Positions 35,601-42,519 of a stretch of DNA of 64,000 nucleotides are shown here, one piece after another. The translations under genes were made by a program, and so were the position numbers. The notes below the pieces were generated by a model that had not been told where the DNA came from, ran no database searches, and was given only the letters and a program-made list of their open reading frames with translations. Within the stretch, counting starts at the first letter, position 1. Every line of letters starts with the position of its first letter. This DNA is from Phytomonospora endophytica (GTDB taxonomy: Bacteria; Actinomycetota; Actinomycetes; Mycobacteriales; Micromonosporaceae), in assembly GCF_014202425.1 (NCBI RefSeq), contig NZ_JACHGT010000004.1, positions 449,095 to 513,094 of the forward strand. The letters are read 5' to 3'.

Positions 35601-36510
35601 CGCCGGCCAGATCCGCGCCGAGGTCAACCTCGACGCCGACAGCGTGACCCGTGAGGGCCTCAAGACCTGGGACTTCGGGGCTCTCCCGCGCGTCTACGAA
35701 CGCAAGCGCGGCGGTTACGAGGTCAAGGCCTACCCCGCACTCGTCGACGAGGGCGCGAGCGTGGCGATCCGCCTGCTGGACACGCCGACCGAGCAGACCC
35801 GCGCGATGTGGGCCGGTACCCGCCGCCTGCTCCTGCTCAACAGCCCTTCGCCGATCAAGCACGTCCTCGGGCGGCTGTCGAACCCGGCGAAGCTGGCCTT
35901 GGCGGCCAACCCCTACGCGAAGATGAACGAGCTCTTCGAGGACTGCGTGACCTGCGCCGCCGACACGCTCATCACCCGCAACGGGGGAGTGGTGTGGGAC
36001 CGTGACTCCTTCACCGCGCTCCACGACGCGTTCCGGGCCGAGCTCATCGACACCACCGACCAGGCCGTCCAGACGGTCCGCAAGGTCCTGGGTGTCTGGC
36101 ACCGCCTCGACAAGCGCCTCAAGGGGACCGGCAATCTCGCCTGGCTGCCGTCGCTGACCGACATGCGCCGCCAGCTCGACGGGCTCGTCTTCCCCGGTTT
36201 CGTGTCGGCCACCGGCCTGCACATGCTCGCGCACCTTCCGCGCTACCTCGAAGCCCTCGACCGCCGTCTCGACCGCATCGGCCAGAACCCGGGCCGCGAC
36301 CGCGATCTGAGCGAGCAGATGGAGTACGTCGAGGAGGCCTACGCCAAACTCCTCGCCGAGTTGCCTCCGTCACGTCGCAACTCCGTCGACGTCAAGAACA
36401 TCCGCTGGATGATCGAGGAGCTGCGGGTCAGCTTCTTCGCCCAGGGCCTCGGCACCGCCTATCCCATCTCCGAACAGCGCATCGCACGGGCGATCGCCTC
36501 GGTCCGTTAA
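32614..36510 (+). CDS. hrpA: ATP-dependent DEAH-box RNA helicase
   Basis: This is a 1298-aa protein, the full HrpA length. The RecA-like domains carry GETGSGKT (97-104), DEAH (194-197), SATIE, then QRKGRCGR (motif VI). They are followed by the winged-helix/HA2 and OB region and the long HrpA-specific C-terminal DUF3418 half. It unwinds or remodels RNA and can rescue stalled ribosomes, as known for E. coli HrpA. There is no ribosome-binding site; a TATTCT box lies nine bases before the ATG, so a leaderless or near-leaderless message is likely. It is divergent from fabD. Confidence 0.96.
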   Translation: MTAPDRFTLAALRRRLPELMPADEARLRRRLDGLRGSEPNPDMFAELTTNIEQAEARVAARRSAVPKITYPPQLPVSDRKDEILAAVRDHQVVIVAGETGSGKTTQIPKICLEAGRGIRGRIGHTQPRRLAARTVASRIADELGTELGGAVGWKVRFTDKVGDNTLVKLMTDGILLAEIQSDRMLRAYDTIIIDEAHERSLNIDFIMGYLKQLLPRRPDLKVVITSATIETERFSQHFGDAPVIEVSGRTYPVEVRYRPIVDDAEDRDEDPDQISAIIEAVEELSLEAPGDVLVFLSGEREIRDTADALNKKKYRHTEVLPLYARLSNAEQQRIFQSHPGRRIVLATNVAETSLTVPGIKYVVDPGTARISRYSHRTKVQRLPIEPVSQASANQRKGRCGRTSDGICIRLYAETDFNSRPEYTDPEILRTNLASVILQMTAAGLGEIESFPFIDPPDKRNIKAGVELLVELGAIDPAQSDPRKRLTQLGRKLAALPVDPRLARMVLEAESNGCVREVMIIASALSIQDPRERPTERREAADQKHARFADPESDFMAYVNLWNHLTEQQRELSSNQFRRTVKAEFLNFLRVREWQDIHAQLRQVLKGLGVHPTDAVADPKNVHTALLSGLLSHIGLKDGDKREYTGARGARFAIFPGSGLFKKTPRWVMAAELVETSRLWARIAAKIEPEQIEPLAGHLVKRTYSEPHWEKKAAAVMAFEKVTLYGVPIVARRKVNFGRIDPPVARELFIRNALVEGDWDTHHRFFGDNRALLDDIEELEHRVRRRDILVDDETLFEFYDARIPEDVVSGRHFDSWWKKARHERPDLLNFEKSMLINEGAGGVDREDYPDHWDSAAGIRLVLSYQFEPGDAADGVTVHIPLAVLNQVTPEEFSWQIPGLREELATTLIKSLPKTLRRNFVPAPDYARAALHTMTPGERALGDELEVALRTLTGVPVPHGSWDFTKVPPHLLMTFRVLDDKGKRIGESRDLAALRTELAGQIRAEVNLDADSVTREGLKTWDFGALPRVYERKRGGYEVKAYPALVDEGASVAIRLLDTPTEQTRAMWAGTRRLLLLNSPSPIKHVLGRLSNPAKLALAANPYAKMNELFEDCVTCAADTLITRNGGVVWDRDSFTALHDAFRAELIDTTDQAVQTVRKVLGVWHRLDKRLKGTGNLAWLPSLTDMRRQLDGLVFPGFVSATGLHMLAHLPRYLEALDRRLDRIGQNPGRDRDLSEQMEYVEEAYAKLLAELPPSRRNSVDVKNIRWMIEELRVSFFAQGLGTAYPISEQRIARAIASVR

Positions 36511-36530
36511 CCCGCTTGCGCGGGGTCTTT
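36511..36530 (+). terminator. Weak terminator-like hairpin after hrpA
   Basis: A short 5-bp stem CCCGC/GCGGG with loop TTGC is followed by GTCTTT directly after the hrpA stop. It is too short to be convincing, and may instead lie in the leader of the GNAT gene. Confidence 0.3.
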
Positions 36531-36551
36531 CAGCAGGTGAAGATCACCCCG

Positions 36552-37073
36552 ATGACTACACATGACGCACCCGTACTCCGCCTGGTCACGCTCCCGGAGG
36601 CCGCTCTCCACGCGCTCCTCGCCGACGACCTCGCCGAAGCGGCCCGCCACACCGGCATCCCGCTCACCGAGAACCTCGTGAGCGAACGCAACAAGCGCAC
36701 CTGGAAGTACCGCGTCGACCTGTTCGCCCAGAATCCGGACGCGGTGTCGTGGGCGCTCCCGTTCGTCGCCGTCGACGGTGACGGGACCATCGTCGGCCGC
36801 GGCGGGTTCCACGAGCCCCCGGACGAGCGCGGCATGGTCGAAGTCGGTTACGAGGTCGAACCGGACCGGCGCCGCAAGGGCCACGCCACCGCGATCCTCA
36901 CGCTGATGCTCAAGCGCGCCGCCGACGCGCCCGACGCGCATGTCGTGCGTGCCTCCATCAGCCCCGACAACGTCGCCTCGCTGGCCACCGTCGCGAAGTT
37001 CGGCTTCGTGCACGTCGGTGAGCTGATGGACGACGAGGACGGCCTGGAGCTGCTGTTCGAGCGTCCCGTCTAG
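36552..37073 (+). CDS. GNAT-family N-acetyltransferase (RimJ/RimL type)
   Basis: This is a 173-aa protein. The acetyl-CoA loop is VEVGYEVEPDRRRKGHATAI (about residues 96-115), followed by AHVVRASISPDNVASLATVA and KFGFVHVGELMDDEDG, the usual RimL-like C-terminal half in which an Asn/Ser helix contacts CoA. The start at 36552 has AGGTGA upstream; an in-frame start at 36516 is less likely. Its substrate is unknown. It ends with a 4-bp convergent overlap with the DUF1707 gene. Confidence 0.88.
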   Translation: MTTHDAPVLRLVTLPEAALHALLADDLAEAARHTGIPLTENLVSERNKRTWKYRVDLFAQNPDAVSWALPFVAVDGDGTIVGRGGFHEPPDERGMVEVGYEVEPDRRRKGHATAILTLMLKRAADAPDAHVVRASISPDNVASLATVAKFGFVHVGELMDDEDGLELLFERPV

Positions 37074-38584
37074 CCGGTCTCGGCGGGCAGGCGTCCGTAG
37101 GGGCGCCTGCCGTGGTGGTGTTCGAGTTCCTTGCGCCGGTGGCCGAGGATGACCGGTTTCAGGCCGCCCTCCCCGAAGTCGGCGGTGTTGTTGACGACCA
37201 GCGTCGACAGCGGGTACAGACGGCTTCGCCAGGCGAGGCGCTCGGCCGCGGCGAACACCGCCTCGGGGACGCCTTCGTGTCCCTTGTGCGGCCGGAAGTC
37301 GATCTTCAGCGTGGTGTTCTCCAGTTCGGTCTCGCAGGAGGCGATCGCGGGGTGCGCGTTCAGTTCGCGGCGGATCGCGGCGAGTGCCTCGGCCTCGCGG
37401 GCCTTGACACCGTCGGCGCCGACGTGGGCGATCTTGTTGTTGAGAACGAGCAGGAGCATGACCGGGATCCAGCCGGCGCCGATCGTCAGGCCGAGGAGCG
37501 GCGGACCCAGCGCGTAGCCGGTGAGGCCCCAGCCGGCCAGGGTCCCCAGGAGCCCGAGTTTCCACAGCGGTTTCGGGTGCAGGCGGCCGATGAGGCCGCG
37601 CGGTGCCGGTAGCAGTGCGGAGTTGACGACCACGCTGTCGAAGGCCAGGTCGAGGGGCCCGCGCCGGGGCGGTCGCGGGGGCGCGATCAGGTCGGCGAGC
37701 AGTGGTCTCGTCTCGGCGAGGGTCGTGGCGGCGTAGGCGGCCTTGACGCGCGCGTCGTACTCGTCGAGGTCGAGACGGCCGTTGTCGAGCGCGCCTTTGA
37801 GGACGGCGGCGGTCTCGGTCCGGTCGGCGTTGGAGAGCCGCCGTGCCTTGCCGGTGAGGTCGCCGGTGAGGGCGGCCAGGTCGGCGGTGGTGCGGGCGGC
37901 CGCGGCCCGTTCGGCACGGGCCTCGCGGGTCTCGTGGTCGAGACGGCCGTCGGCGAGGGCCTCGGTGAGCCGGTCGGCGGTGGCGGCCCGGTCGGCGTAG
38001 GAGGCGCGCCGGGCGATGATCCGGGCGGTTTCCGCCAGCTCGGCGGCCGTGCCCACGGCGGCGATCTCGGCGGCCAGGGCGTCGTGTTCACCGGGTGCGA
38101 CGCGCCCGTCGGACACCGCCCGGGACAGGTCGGCGGCGACCGACTCGCGTTCGGTGATGGTCGGCAGCAGGCGTTTCCCGTCCGTGCCGGGCCAGCCGGG
38201 CAGGCCGTGCAGGAGCCGTTTGAGCCGCGCGTAGGTGTCGGCCTCGGTGAGCCCGGCCGAGCGGTTCGCGTAGCGTTCGGCCGTCAGGCGTCCCGAGGCC
38301 GCGCCCTCGGTGAGGACTCCGGCGGCCAGTTCCCGGTCGGCCGAACGGATCCGGGCGTCGTCGAGCCACTCCCGCATGCCCTTCTTCGCGGGCAGGTCGA
38401 CGGCGGTCGCCGCCAGGTCCGCCCGGGTCTTGGCGACCCGGACGGCCTCCAGGCGCCGGTCGTGCTCGGTGGCGTCGAGACGGCCCTCGTCGCGGGCGAG
38501 GCCGAGCACTCGCCGCAGTTCGTCGCGGTCGGCGTGCGTGGCGCGCAGGGCGGGCGAACCCTCGTCGGACCATCCGAGCATCAT
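37070..38584 (-). CDS. Membrane protein with five tandem DUF1707-like modules
   Basis: This is a 504-aa protein. Five degenerate copies of a ~50-residue module with the DUF1707 pattern (A/SDRxxxxxxLxxAxxxGRLxxxEyxxRxxxAxxAxTxAeL) occupy about residues 13-65, 79-130, 142-190, 195-245 and 249-300. They are followed by two closely spaced transmembrane helices (about 342-381) and a ~120-residue C-terminal soluble domain with ETELENTTLKIDFRPHKGHE. DUF1707 proteins normally have one module. The start is MMLGW at 38584, with TACGAT seven bases upstream and no ribosome-binding site. It has high GC3 throughout. Function unknown; a scaffold or sensor at the membrane is plausible. Confidence 0.85.
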   Translation of the reverse strand: MMLGWSDEGSPALRATHADRDELRRVLGLARDEGRLDATEHDRRLEAVRVAKTRADLAATAVDLPAKKGMREWLDDARIRSADRELAAGVLTEGAASGRLTAERYANRSAGLTEADTYARLKRLLHGLPGWPGTDGKRLLPTITERESVAADLSRAVSDGRVAPGEHDALAAEIAAVGTAAELAETARIIARRASYADRAATADRLTEALADGRLDHETREARAERAAAARTTADLAALTGDLTGKARRLSNADRTETAAVLKGALDNGRLDLDEYDARVKAAYAATTLAETRPLLADLIAPPRPPRRGPLDLAFDSVVVNSALLPAPRGLIGRLHPKPLWKLGLLGTLAGWGLTGYALGPPLLGLTIGAGWIPVMLLLVLNNKIAHVGADGVKAREAEALAAIRRELNAHPAIASCETELENTTLKIDFRPHKGHEGVPEAVFAAAERLAWRSRLYPLSTLVVNNTADFGEGGLKPVILGHRRKELEHHHGRRPYGRLPAETG

Positions 38585-38591
38585 GCGCGCG

Positions 38592-38597
38592 ATCGTA
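38592..38597 (-). promoter_or_regulatory. Putative -10 box of a leaderless promoter (DUF1707 gene)
   Basis: TACGAT on the minus strand, seven bases before the ATG at 38584. It lies in the 16-bp gap after the arsenate reductase gene. Confidence 0.45.
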
Positions 38598-38600
38598 GGC

Positions 38601-39329
38601 TCAGGCGGCCAGCCGGGCCAACAGGAAACCGGTCCGGACGGCGAGCTCCTCGGCGCATGCGGCGAAGGCGGCGTCGCTCCCGTCGATCGCCGGATCGGGG
38701 ATGCTCCAGTGCACTGGCGGGGGACCGCCCTCGAACTCCGGACACACCTCGCGGACCTTGTCGCACAGGGTGACCACCAGGTCGAAGGGCTCCGCGCGGA
38801 AGACGTCGAGGCTCTTCGGTTCATGCCCCGACGGGTCCAGGCCGCGCTCGCGCATGATCCGCGAGGTGTTGGGGTGCAGGGGTTTCGGGTGGCTCCCGGC
38901 GCTGAAGGCGTCGAGGCCTCCGGCTCGTGCCATCGCCTCCGCCAGCTGGGATCGCGCGCTGTTCCCCGTGCACAGGAACAGCACCCTGGTCCCTTGTGGA
39001 GGGACCGGGGGAGCGGGCGGGGTGAGCCGCAGTCCCGCGTGCAGGGCCGCGCCGGTGCCGGTGAGCAGCTCGCCACAGCGGTGCAGGTCGAGGGCGTAGA
39101 AGGTGTCGCGTCCGTCGGCGGAGCTGCGCCGGGACCGCACCAGACCGCCCGAGCGCAACTGCGCCAGGTGGTAGGAGACGAGGTTCTGCGGCTGTCCGGC
39201 GAGCGCGGTCAGCTCGCGCACCGGGCGGTCGCCGTCGGCGAGGAGCGTGAGCAGCTCCCAGCGCAGCCGGTGGCCGGCGAGGCGGAGGAAGTCGGGCGGT
39301 GCGATCGTCACGCCTCCAGGATAATCCAT
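38601..39329 (-). CDS. ArsR-type repressor fused to thioredoxin-type arsenate reductase ArsC
   Basis: This is a 242-aa two-domain protein. Residues about 10-100 are an ArsR winged helix (RELTALAGQPQNLVSYHLAQ). The typical ArsR metal motif CVC is absent; the only Cys there is in HRCGEL. Residues 113-242 are a low-molecular-weight-phosphatase-fold ArsC with CTGNSARS (C120-S127) and the second Cys pair C189/C196 (VTLCDKVREVCPEF), the complete set for arsenate reduction. The start is ambiguous: ATG at 39329 or GTG at 39311. A perfect ATCAA-N6-TTGAT palindrome covers the ATG, suggesting autorepression. Confidence 0.9.
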   Translation of the reverse strand: MDYPGGVTIAPPDFLRLAGHRLRWELLTLLADGDRPVRELTALAGQPQNLVSYHLAQLRSGGLVRSRRSSADGRDTFYALDLHRCGELLTGTGAALHAGLRLTPPAPPVPPQGTRVLFLCTGNSARSQLAEAMARAGGLDAFSAGSHPKPLHPNTSRIMRERGLDPSGHEPKSLDVFRAEPFDLVVTLCDKVREVCPEFEGGPPPVHWSIPDPAIDGSDAAFAACAEELAVRTGFLLARLAA

Positions 39330-39343
39330 CAAAGTGGCTTGAT
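39328..39343. promoter_or_regulatory. ArsR-like operator over the start codon
   Basis: ATCAAAGTGGCTTGAT is an ATCAA-N6-TTGAT dyad. It overlaps the ATG of the ArsR-ArsC fusion and lies 20 bp from the -10 box of the divergent Nudix-like gene, so binding could affect both. Confidence 0.65.
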
Positions 39344-39362
39344 GTATATGCCTTCTCCGGTC

Positions 39363-39368
39363 TAGGCT
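39363..39368 (+). promoter_or_regulatory. Putative -10 box of a leaderless promoter (Nudix-like gene)
   Basis: TAGGCT, then CCCGGC, then the ATG at 39375. There is no ribosome-binding site. Confidence 0.55.
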
Positions 39369-39374
39369 CCCGGC

Positions 39375-39917
39375 ATGAGCTACCCGGAAGGCGCCCCCGA
39401 CGCGCTCGTCTACCGCCACTGCCCACACTGCACCGCGAAACTCACCGCACAGACCGACCCCTTCGACGGCCGCACCCGGCCCGGCTGCCCCGACTGCGGC
39501 TGGATCCACCACGCCAACAGCCCCATCGGCGTCCTCGCCGTCATCGAAGCCCCCGGCGGGCTCGTGTTCACCCACCCCGCCCACGGCACGCCCGAGGCCC
39601 CCGCCTCGCTCGCCGGCCTCTTCCTCGACTACGGCGAAAGCCCCGAGGAAGGCCTCACCCGCGCCGTCGCCGAACTCACCGGCCTCCACGTCGAGATCCT
39701 CGACGAGCTCACCCGCTTCCAGCAGCCCGGCACACCCCTCGGGCACGCCCACATCCTGGGTTTTCGCACCCGCGTCACCGGCGGCGACATCCGCACCGAC
39801 GGTGCCGAGGGCCCCGCCGTCCTCCACCCCCGCGACGCCCTCCCCGAGATCATCCCCGCCCGCCTCGCCAACCGGCGCGTCCTCGCCGCCTACCTTGCCC
39901 GCGACGCGGCCCACTGA
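39375..39917 (+). CDS. Zinc-ribbon Nudix-like protein with a degenerate Nudix box
   Basis: This is a 180-aa protein. The N-terminal zinc ribbon has C16, C19, C38 and C41 (HCPHC and GCPDC). A Nudix fold follows; the box reads YGESPEEGLTRAVAELTG (about 86-103), where the consensus is GESPEEALRREVREETG. The RE and EE pairs are reduced to RA and EL, losing two metal-binding glutamates, so hydrolase activity is doubtful. It may bind a nucleotide or NAD-like ligand. It is divergent from the ArsR-ArsC gene, and upstream of the cupin gene by 39 bp. Confidence 0.85.
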   Translation: MSYPEGAPDALVYRHCPHCTAKLTAQTDPFDGRTRPGCPDCGWIHHANSPIGVLAVIEAPGGLVFTHPAHGTPEAPASLAGLFLDYGESPEEGLTRAVAELTGLHVEILDELTRFQQPGTPLGHAHILGFRTRVTGGDIRTDGAEGPAVLHPRDALPEIIPARLANRRVLAAYLARDAAH

Positions 39918-39943
39918 GGAAGCCGCGGGCGCCCCCGGGTCGG

Positions 39944-39949
39944 TACCGT
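39944..39949 (+). promoter_or_regulatory. Putative -10 box of a leaderless promoter (cupin gene)
   Basis: TACCGT, seven bases before the ATG at 39957. There is no ribosome-binding site. Confidence 0.5.
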
Positions 39950-39956
39950 GTCTCAC

Positions 39957-40256
39957 ATGCGCAGACTCACCCTCGCCGACCTGGAGTCCCGGGGCATCGG
40001 CCCGGTCTACGTCCCCGTCGCCGTCGGACACGACCCCGACGGCGACGGAACCGACGCCGACGGTCACCACCCGCCCCACGACGTCCCCGAGGTCCTCTGC
40101 GTCCTGCACGGCGAAGGCGTCGTCGAGATCGACGGCGTCGCCACCACCTTCGGCAGCGGCGACGTCTTCATCATCGAACCCGGCGAACAACACCGCCTCA
40201 TCGGCCACGGCGACCTGCCCGTCGTACACGCCTGGCTCCAACTCCGCGCGACCTGA
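39957..40256 (+). CDS. Small cupin-domain protein
   Basis: This is a 99-aa single-cupin protein. The metal-motif regions are HHPPHDVPEVLCVLHGEGVV and FGSGDVFIIEPGEQHRLIGH, so His ligands and a Glu are largely present (the first motif is shifted from the canonical GX5HXHX4E). Such small cupins act as isomerases, dioxygenases or sugar binders; no substrate can be named. The start at 39957 fits a leaderless promoter; an in-frame GTG at 39948 is possible. It lies in a same-strand run with the Nudix-like and S9 peptidase genes. Confidence 0.85.
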   Translation: MRRLTLADLESRGIGPVYVPVAVGHDPDGDGTDADGHHPPHDVPEVLCVLHGEGVVEIDGVATTFGSGDVFIIEPGEQHRLIGHGDLPVVHAWLQLRAT

Positions 40257-40282
40257 CGCCCGCCCCCACGGCGTGTCAGGAT
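40253..40282 (+). promoter_or_regulatory. Putative sigma-A-type promoter of the S9 peptidase gene
   Basis: -35 CTGACG (40253-40258), 18-bp spacer and -10 CAGGAT (40277-40282). The ATG at 40290 follows seven bases later, so transcription probably starts at or near the start codon. Confidence 0.5.
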
Positions 40283-40289
40283 CATGGAC

Positions 40290-42368
40290 ATGGCCGCCGA
40301 CACCCTGCCCCGCCAACTCAGCCGCACCCGCCACTTCGGCTCGGGCGCGCCCGGATCCTTCACCGTCTCCGCCGACGGGAACACCGTCCTCTACCTGCGC
40401 TCCCGCGCCGGAGACGACCCCGTCGCCCTCCTGTGGGCACTCGACGTCGCCACCGGTGAGGAACGCGTCCTCGTCGACGCCGCCGCCCTCGCCGACGAGA
40501 GCGAACTGCCCGAGGCCGAGAGGATCCGGCGCGAACGCGCCCGCGTCCGCTCCGCCGGGATCACCTCCTACGGCGTGGACGCGCAGACCCGCCTGGCCGT
40601 CTTCGCGCTCGCCGGTCGACTGTGGACGGTCGAGATCGCCACCGGCGTGGCCAAGGCCCTGCCCGCCCGCGACGGCGCCTTCGACCCCCGCATCGACCCC
40701 ACCGGCCGCCGCGTCGCCTACGCCCACGACGGTTCCGTACGAGTCGTCGAGGTCGACGGCTCCGGCGACCGCGCCATCGTCGAACCCGACGGGCCCGTTG
40801 TCCGCTTCGGCGTCGCCGAACACGTCGCCTCCGAGTCCATGCACCGCCAACGCGGCCACTGGTGGTCACCCGACGGCGAACGCCTCCTCGTGACCCGCGT
40901 CGACGAATCGGCCGTCGACGTCTGGTACATCGGCGACCCCGCCGAACCGGCCACCCCGCCCCGCGAGTTCCGCTATCCCCCCGCCGGCGGCACCAACGCC
41001 GACGTGAGCCTCCACGTGTACACGGTGGACGGATCCGCCGCACCCGTCGCCGTCGACTGGGACCGCAAGGGATTCGAATACCTCGCCGAAGCCGGATGGG
41101 ACGCCCACGGCCCCGTCATCACCGTGCAGAGCCGCGACCAGCAGACCGTGCAGGTGCTCGCCGTCGACCCCGCCGACGGGACGACCTCGACACTGCACAC
41201 CGAACGCGACGACTGCTGGGTCGAACTCACCCCCGGCACCCCCGCCCGCACCTCGACCGGCGCGCTCGTCTGGATCGGCACCGGAGACCGCCGCCTCCAC
41301 ATCGGCGGCGAAGCCGTCACACCCCAAGGCGTCTACGTCCGCGCCGTACTCGGCGTCGACGGCGACACCGTCCTCTTCAGCGCCTCCACCGCCCCCGTCT
41401 CCGCGCACCTGTGGACATGGCGACCCGACGAAGGCGCCCGCCGCCGCAGCGTCGAACCGGGAGTGCACGGCGGCGCCGTCGGAGGCGAAGGGACGCTCGT
41501 GCACGTCGCGAGGACGCTCGACTCGGTCGCGCCACGAGTACGTGTCCTGCGCGCGGGAGCCGAAGCGGCCGAAGTGAAGACCTTCGTCGAGACACCCATC
41601 CTCGACTCCAGGCCCGAGCTCCTCGTACTGGGGGAGCGCAAACTCAACACCGCGCTGTTCCTCCCATCATGGTTCAAGGAAGGCGACGCGCCCCTGCCCG
41701 TCCTCATGGACCCCTACGGAGGCTCCGCCGGACAGAAGGTCATGGCCGTGCAGAACGGCGCGACCCTGGTCTCGCAGTGGTTCGCCGAGCAGGGCTTCGC
41801 CGTCGTGGTGGTCGACGGCGCAGGAACACCCGGACGCAGCCCGGCCTTCACCCGCGAGACGTACCTCGACAAGGCGACACCCGTGCTCGCCGACCAAGTC
41901 GCCGCACTGCGGGAACTCGGACGGCAGCGCCCGGAACTGGACCTGACCCGCGTGGGAATCCGGGGATGGTCCTTCGGCGGATACCTCGCCGCGCTCGCCG
42001 TTCTGCGCAGGCCCGACGTGTTCCACGCGGCGGTCTCCGGGGCGCCCGTGACGGACATGCGCATGTACGACTCGCACTGGCAGGAACGGCACCTCGGGCA
42101 CCCGGACGAGCACCCCGAGGCGTACGACCATTCGTCGCTGATCGCCGACGCGCCGAAGCTGTCGCGGCCACTGCTGCTCGTGCACGGACTGGCGGACGAC
42201 AACGTGTTCCCCGTGCACACGCTGCGGCTGTCGCACGCGTTGCTGGTCGCGGGGAAGCGCCACGACGTGCTGCCGCTGGTGCGGACGACGCACATGCCGA
42301 CGGATCCGGCGGCGGGCGAGGGATTGCTGTGGGCGCAGGTGGAGTGGTTGAGGGGGGCTCTGGGGTAG
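40290..42368 (+). CDS. S9-family (DPP-IV/prolyl oligopeptidase-like) serine peptidase
   Basis: This is a 692-aa protein. An N-terminal ~450-residue beta-propeller (DPPIV_N type) with repeated WSPDGERLL, FDPRIDPTGRRVAY blades is followed by an alpha/beta-hydrolase domain. The catalytic triad is S561 (GWSFGGY), D636 (HGLADDNV) and H668 (TTHMPTD). It removes N-terminal dipeptides or cleaves short peptides; the Pro preference is inferred from the family. There is no signal peptide, so it is cytoplasmic. The start at 40290 (second ATG) is chosen from the promoter spacing; the first ATG is at 40284. Confidence 0.93.
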   Translation: MAADTLPRQLSRTRHFGSGAPGSFTVSADGNTVLYLRSRAGDDPVALLWALDVATGEERVLVDAAALADESELPEAERIRRERARVRSAGITSYGVDAQTRLAVFALAGRLWTVEIATGVAKALPARDGAFDPRIDPTGRRVAYAHDGSVRVVEVDGSGDRAIVEPDGPVVRFGVAEHVASESMHRQRGHWWSPDGERLLVTRVDESAVDVWYIGDPAEPATPPREFRYPPAGGTNADVSLHVYTVDGSAAPVAVDWDRKGFEYLAEAGWDAHGPVITVQSRDQQTVQVLAVDPADGTTSTLHTERDDCWVELTPGTPARTSTGALVWIGTGDRRLHIGGEAVTPQGVYVRAVLGVDGDTVLFSASTAPVSAHLWTWRPDEGARRRSVEPGVHGGAVGGEGTLVHVARTLDSVAPRVRVLRAGAEAAEVKTFVETPILDSRPELLVLGERKLNTALFLPSWFKEGDAPLPVLMDPYGGSAGQKVMAVQNGATLVSQWFAEQGFAVVVVDGAGTPGRSPAFTRETYLDKATPVLADQVAALRELGRQRPELDLTRVGIRGWSFGGYLAALAVLRRPDVFHAAVSGAPVTDMRMYDSHWQERHLGHPDEHPEAYDHSSLIADAPKLSRPLLLVHGLADDNVFPVHTLRLSHALLVAGKRHDVLPLVRTTHMPTDPAAGEGLLWAQVEWLRGALG

Positions 42369-42456
42369 GGGTAGGGGTTTGCGGGGGCGCGTGTTCCTTG
42401 AGGCGCGGGTTCACCCTCGCACCGAGGCATCCGCGTCCCCGAGACCGGGGGCGTTG

Positions 42457-42477
42457 CCGGGGGCCCTGCCCCGGACC
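42457..42477 (-). repeat. Short intergenic repeat element, left copy
   Basis: On the minus strand it reads GGTCCGGGGCAGGGCCCCCG and one more base. It matches, in inverted orientation, the element at 44049-44068 beyond the gene at 42520. The core GGGGCAGRGCCCC resembles a widely scattered intergenic palindrome I recall from Streptomyces genomes. Confidence 0.55.
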
Positions 42478-42519
42478 TCACTTCGCGGGATTGTGGCGTC
42501 CACATATGACCATGAGGTG

